Shown piece after piece: positions 3,685 to 5,773 of a stretch of DNA of 5,773 nucleotides. The notes beneath the pieces were generated by a model, which was not told the DNA's origin, ran no database searches, and was given only the letters and a program-made list of their open reading frames with translations. This DNA comes from Prevotella sp. CAG:1185 (lineage in GTDB: Bacteria > Bacteroidota > Bacteroidia > Bacteroidales > Bacteroidaceae). A program made the translations under genes and the position numbers. The stretch spans positions 13,704 to 19,476 of the forward strand of contig HF992643.1 in NCBI GenBank assembly GCA_000436695.1, given 5' to 3'. Position 1 is the first letter of the stretch. Every line of letters starts with the position of its first letter.

Positions 3685-4992
3685 CTACGGACGGCACAGC
3701 GCCTCGCACACACGGTCCTGAAAACGGCGGCCCGAAGAGGCGTGGCGTATGCCCATGTTGATTATCGAGAAACACAGCACATGACCGTTAGACGCGGTGC
3801 AATAGCCAGCCAAGGCACTCACACCTGTAACGGTTCCCGTCTTGGCATGAACGTTGCCGCGCGCATATCCGCGGCCCATACGGTCGTCGAGCGTGCCGTC
3901 AACGCCTGCAACGGGCATCACCTCGCGCAGAGGCTCGTATATCTTGCTGTGCTTATAGGCATATTTAAGGAATGCAACTTCAAGTTCGGGCGACACATAA
4001 TTATATAAAGAAAGCCCGCTACCGTCGGCAATATAATATTTAGAAGGCTTAAAGCCGAACTGCTGTATCATCTTGTTTATAACCTGACGGCCCTGTTTGG
4101 CTGTAGCCGGCGAATAGGAACCTGCCGATGCAGCAAGCTGATAGAACACTGATTCAGAATAAAGATTGTCGCTCTTTTTCATCATACGCTTCATAACGTC
4201 GCCTATGGCACGCTCAACGGTGCATATCTCTTTGGCACTTCCAGGCGTGCGTCCGGTGCGAATCTTGCCTTCAACCTTAATTCCGGCCCTGTCGAGCTTG
4301 CTTTTAAACGACTCGACAAAGTCGTCCTTGCGCGACACAAGCAAAGGCGAAAGCACTGGATTGTCGTCGTCCCAGCACCATCCCTCGCCGAGCCTGTCGT
4401 CATCCTTCATCGAAAGGTCGGCATAAATGTCGCCGTCGATGGTGCTGATGCCACGACTCTCAAGACTGTCTACAAAGTCGTTGAGGTCTGACGAGCTGAA
4501 CGCAGGATCAAAACCACCCTTGCAATAAAGGTCGCCCTTCAGCACACAGCTGTCTATGCGGCCGGTATAGGCAAGCGTAGTCTTATATTTATAATCGTAT
4601 CCCAACTTGTCGAGCGCCGTAACTGCCACAATCATCTTCAATGTGCTTGCGGGGCGCATAAGCTGACGCTCGTTGTGCTTGAATATCACCGAGTCGGCCG
4701 TAAGGTCATACACCATCATGCCCACCGTTGACGTTTCGAACATATCGTCGCCGAGCAGCGAGTTGAGTCTCGCATTCACATTAGACGGCCACGGAAGGTC
4801 ATCCTCTGAAATAACAGTGTCGGCGTCAGCCACGTCATTAACCGGCCGAACCGACAGCCCGGCGCCGCCGGCAGGCCCATATAAGCCTATGGCACCTGCC
4901 TTTGGCGTGAGCGATAAGAATAAAACAATTACTAATAAATTTGAGAATGCGTAGATTAATCTGTTATTATAGTTCTTCATCTTTGTCTTCAT
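3685..4992 (-). CDS. dacB: D-alanyl-D-alanine carboxypeptidase/endopeptidase, PBP4 (DacB) type, 435 aa
   Basis: This is a penicillin-binding protein of peptidase family S13. It acts in the periplasm, removing the terminal D-Ala from murein pentapeptides and cleaving cross-links. The three active-site motifs are present in order and at PBP4-like spacing: S116-T-L-K119 (nucleophile Ser and Lys), S274-D-N276 and K384-T-G386. The long insert between the first two is typical of class C PBPs. Other family stretches are ADGSGLS (322-328) and VAGVDGTLDDR. An N-terminal segment, NNRLIYAFSNLLVIVLFLSLTPKAGA, is a signal peptide. The ATG at 4992 has AGGAG 13 nt upstream, a rather long spacing; ATG 4980 (MKNYNN) is the alternative. 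Either overlaps the upstream PH-domain gene (by 26 or 14 nt), so the two are translated as a pair. The stop is TAG (3685-3687), followed at once by the terminator. Confidence 0.93.
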   Translation of the reverse strand: MKTKMKNYNNRLIYAFSNLLVIVLFLSLTPKAGAIGLYGPAGGAGLSVRPVNDVADADTVISEDDLPWPSNVNARLNSLLGDDMFETSTVGMMVYDLTADSVIFKHNERQLMRPASTLKMIVAVTALDKLGYDYKYKTTLAYTGRIDSCVLKGDLYCKGGFDPAFSSSDLNDFVDSLESRGISTIDGDIYADLSMKDDDRLGEGWCWDDDNPVLSPLLVSRKDDFVESFKSKLDRAGIKVEGKIRTGRTPGSAKEICTVERAIGDVMKRMMKKSDNLYSESVFYQLAASAGSYSPATAKQGRQVINKMIQQFGFKPSKYYIADGSGLSLYNYVSPELEVAFLKYAYKHSKIYEPLREVMPVAGVDGTLDDRMGRGYARGNVHAKTGTVTGVSALAGYCTASNGHVLCFSIINMGIRHASSGRRFQDRVCEALCRP

Positions 4993-5392
4993 TTATGCAA
5001 ACACGCTCCTGTCTGTCTCTGACCTCACGCATGAAAGCCTCCTCATTGACAGGCTGCACTGTGGTTTCGTGGCCTGCACCATATTCAATAAGTATGTATC
5101 TTACGCCAAGCAGTTTGGGACGTATCACGCTCATGCGTATGATTTCATTGACCGGAACAGACATTTCGCGCGAGAATCTGCCGCGGCTGATTACCAGGCG
5201 TCCGTCTGCGGTAAGCACATAAACCGTGTGGATTATCCTCTCAATCATGAGGACAACCACGCCCATGAGCAGGAAACCAACAATGGCATTGACAACCGAA
5301 CGGTGCCAAAGAGAATACATGGCAGCTACGGCAACCACGATTATGCACGTGTAATTGAGCCACGACGCACGATAATGAAATGAACGGTTCAC
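4967..5392 (-). CDS. PH-domain-like membrane protein, 141 aa
   Basis: Two hydrophobic helices near the N-terminus (about residues 12-30, WLNYTCIIVVAVAAMYSLW, and 33-51, VVNAIVGFLLMGVVVLMIE) are followed by a small beta-rich domain. In it, VYVLTADGRLVISRGRFSREMSVPVNEIIRMSVIRPKLLG and RYILIEYGAG resemble the bacterial PH-like (bPH) fold found in many small membrane proteins. The function is not known; the soluble domain should face the cytoplasm. The start must be GTG (5390-5392), because no ATG lies nearby and an in-frame TAA lies only a few codons upstream. The gene overlaps dacB, and this context hints at an envelope role. The C-terminus (CINEDKDEEL) is acidic. The family call rests on the fold pattern only. 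Confidence 0.75.
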   Translation of the reverse strand: MNRSFHYRASWLNYTCIIVVAVAAMYSLWHRSVVNAIVGFLLMGVVVLMIERIIHTVYVLTADGRLVISRGRFSREMSVPVNEIIRMSVIRPKLLGVRYILIEYGAGHETTVQPVNEEAFMREVRDRQERVCINEDKDEEL

Positions 5393-5558
5393 TGAAACTT
5401 CGTTTTTAATTTATCCGCCTAATGACGCCCCGATGACTATGGCCCAACAGCCACGGAACAACGTAACTGCACACCAACAGCATACCGACAGCCACAACAT
5501 GCCTCCGGCGGGGATATACCGTACATGCAAGTCGCCACAAGACGTACTTTCAACCATG

Positions 5559-5566
5559 CAAAGATA
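5559..5566 (-). promoter_or_regulatory. Candidate -7 box for the PH-domain/dacB operon
   Basis: The minus strand reads TATCTTTG followed by CATGG, matching TAnnTTTG. No clear -33 TTTG is visible. Transcription would start near 5553 and leave a leader of about 160 nt before the GTG at 5392. Confidence 0.4.
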
Positions 5567-5663
5567 GCTATTTTATCACTAATAAAGGCATTTTGATGTT
5601 TTAAAGTAACCTTATATATGTCAAAAATAGAAATCATGTACACTCAAATTCAAAAATTCTTAT

Positions 5664-5671
5664 TACTTTTG
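5664..5671 (+). promoter_or_regulatory. Candidate -7 box of the nadB-like gene
   Basis: TACTTTTG followed by CAAA matches the Bacteroidales TAnnTTTG box well. It is 23 nt upstream of the ATG at 5695, giving a short AT-rich leader. No clear -33 element is present. Confidence 0.55.
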
Positions 5672-5694
5672 CAAATGTTTTATAATATATCTTT

Positions 5695-5773
5695 ATGGTA
5701 TTCAAATACGACTTTTTGATTATCGGCGCAGGAGTTGCCGGTATGAGTTATGCCCTTAAAATAGCAAGAGCAC
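5695..5773 (+). CDS. nadB: N-terminus of FAD enzyme, probably L-aspartate oxidase (3' end outside window)
   Basis: Only 26 codons are visible, beginning MVFKYDFLIIGAGVAGMSYALK. The GxGxxG sequence GAGVAG after a short beta strand (DFLIIG) is the FAD-binding Rossmann motif of the aspartate oxidase / fumarate reductase flavoprotein superfamily. The following small residues and YALK agree with Bacteroidales NadB as I remember it. That enzyme oxidises L-aspartate to iminoaspartate as the first step of NAD synthesis. Other flavoproteins with the same N-terminal fold cannot be excluded from so short a piece. The start ATG at 5695-5697 follows a good promoter box and an AT-rich leader. Confidence 0.65.
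   Translation, partial: MVFKYDFLIIGAGVAGMSYALKIARA

Larger units (their letters stand above)
5393..5694. other. Divergent intergenic region between PH-domain gene and nadB-like gene
   Basis: These 302 bp hold two candidate promoters facing away from each other (5559-5566 minus, 5664-5671 plus). The rest, about 160 bp, would be leader RNA of the PH-domain/dacB operon. I see no convincing gene, riboswitch fold or terminator. A minus-strand frame through 5437-5643 spans the minus promoter and resembles nothing known. Confidence 0.5.

Noticed and set aside
5437..5643. Minus-strand frame, including a Cys-containing 29-residue version starting at 5526, in the PH/dacB leader
   Set aside because: The long form spans the candidate promoter. 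The short form could be a leader peptide, but it has no regulatory codon run or attenuator hairpin.

Overview
The window reads as chromosomal DNA of a Bacteroidales bacterium, most likely Prevotella or a close relative. Three things point there: the composition (moderate GC with AT-rich gaps), several upstream sites matching the Bacteroidales -7 box TAnnTTTG with little use of Shine-Dalgarno sequences, and protein sequences that resemble Prevotella homologues as I remember them. No database search was possible, so all family calls rest on motifs read by eye.

Layout from left to right. (1) 1-552, plus strand: the 3' end of an acyl-CoA dehydrogenase gene, closed by a strong hairpin at 644-685. 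(2) 829-1365, minus strand: a 178-residue exported protein of unknown family. It has a candidate promoter at 1504-1511 and a structured leader. (3) 1729-3486, minus strand: a three-gene toxin-antitoxin module of the split-HipA (HipBST) type. In transcription order it holds a small HTH repressor (hipB-like, 3262-3486), a protein equal to the HipA N-terminal subdomain (hipS-like, 2837-3175) and the HipA kinase core (hipT-like, 1729-2667). The promoter region carries three TATACC-N6-GGTATA palindromes spaced 42 and 41 bp apart. The hipS-hipT gap carries three arrays of four heptanucleotide repeats. (4) 3685-5392, minus strand: an overlapping gene pair encoding a two-TM PH-domain-like membrane protein and a PBP4/DacB-type D-Ala-D-Ala carboxypeptidase. 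A textbook terminator follows at 3643-3678. (5) 5695-5773, plus strand: the first 26 codons of an FAD enzyme, probably L-aspartate oxidase (NadB), with its own promoter.

The housekeeping genes (fatty-acid oxidation or electron transfer, murein remodelling, NAD synthesis) are ordinary. The accessory part is the hipBST-like module, which is insulated by terminators on both sides and has its own operator array. In the described HipBST system, HipB represses, HipS is the antitoxin and HipT is a Ser/Thr kinase that inactivates an aminoacyl-tRNA synthetase (TrpS in E. coli). The split-HipA architecture is therefore known. Features here that I do not recall being described for the E. coli system are a CxxC/HxxC putative zinc knuckle at the HipT N-terminus, a TLT rather than SIS Gly-rich-loop motif, helically phased triple operators, and heptad repeats that supply the hipS stop codon and create an 11-codon ORF overlapping the hipT start.
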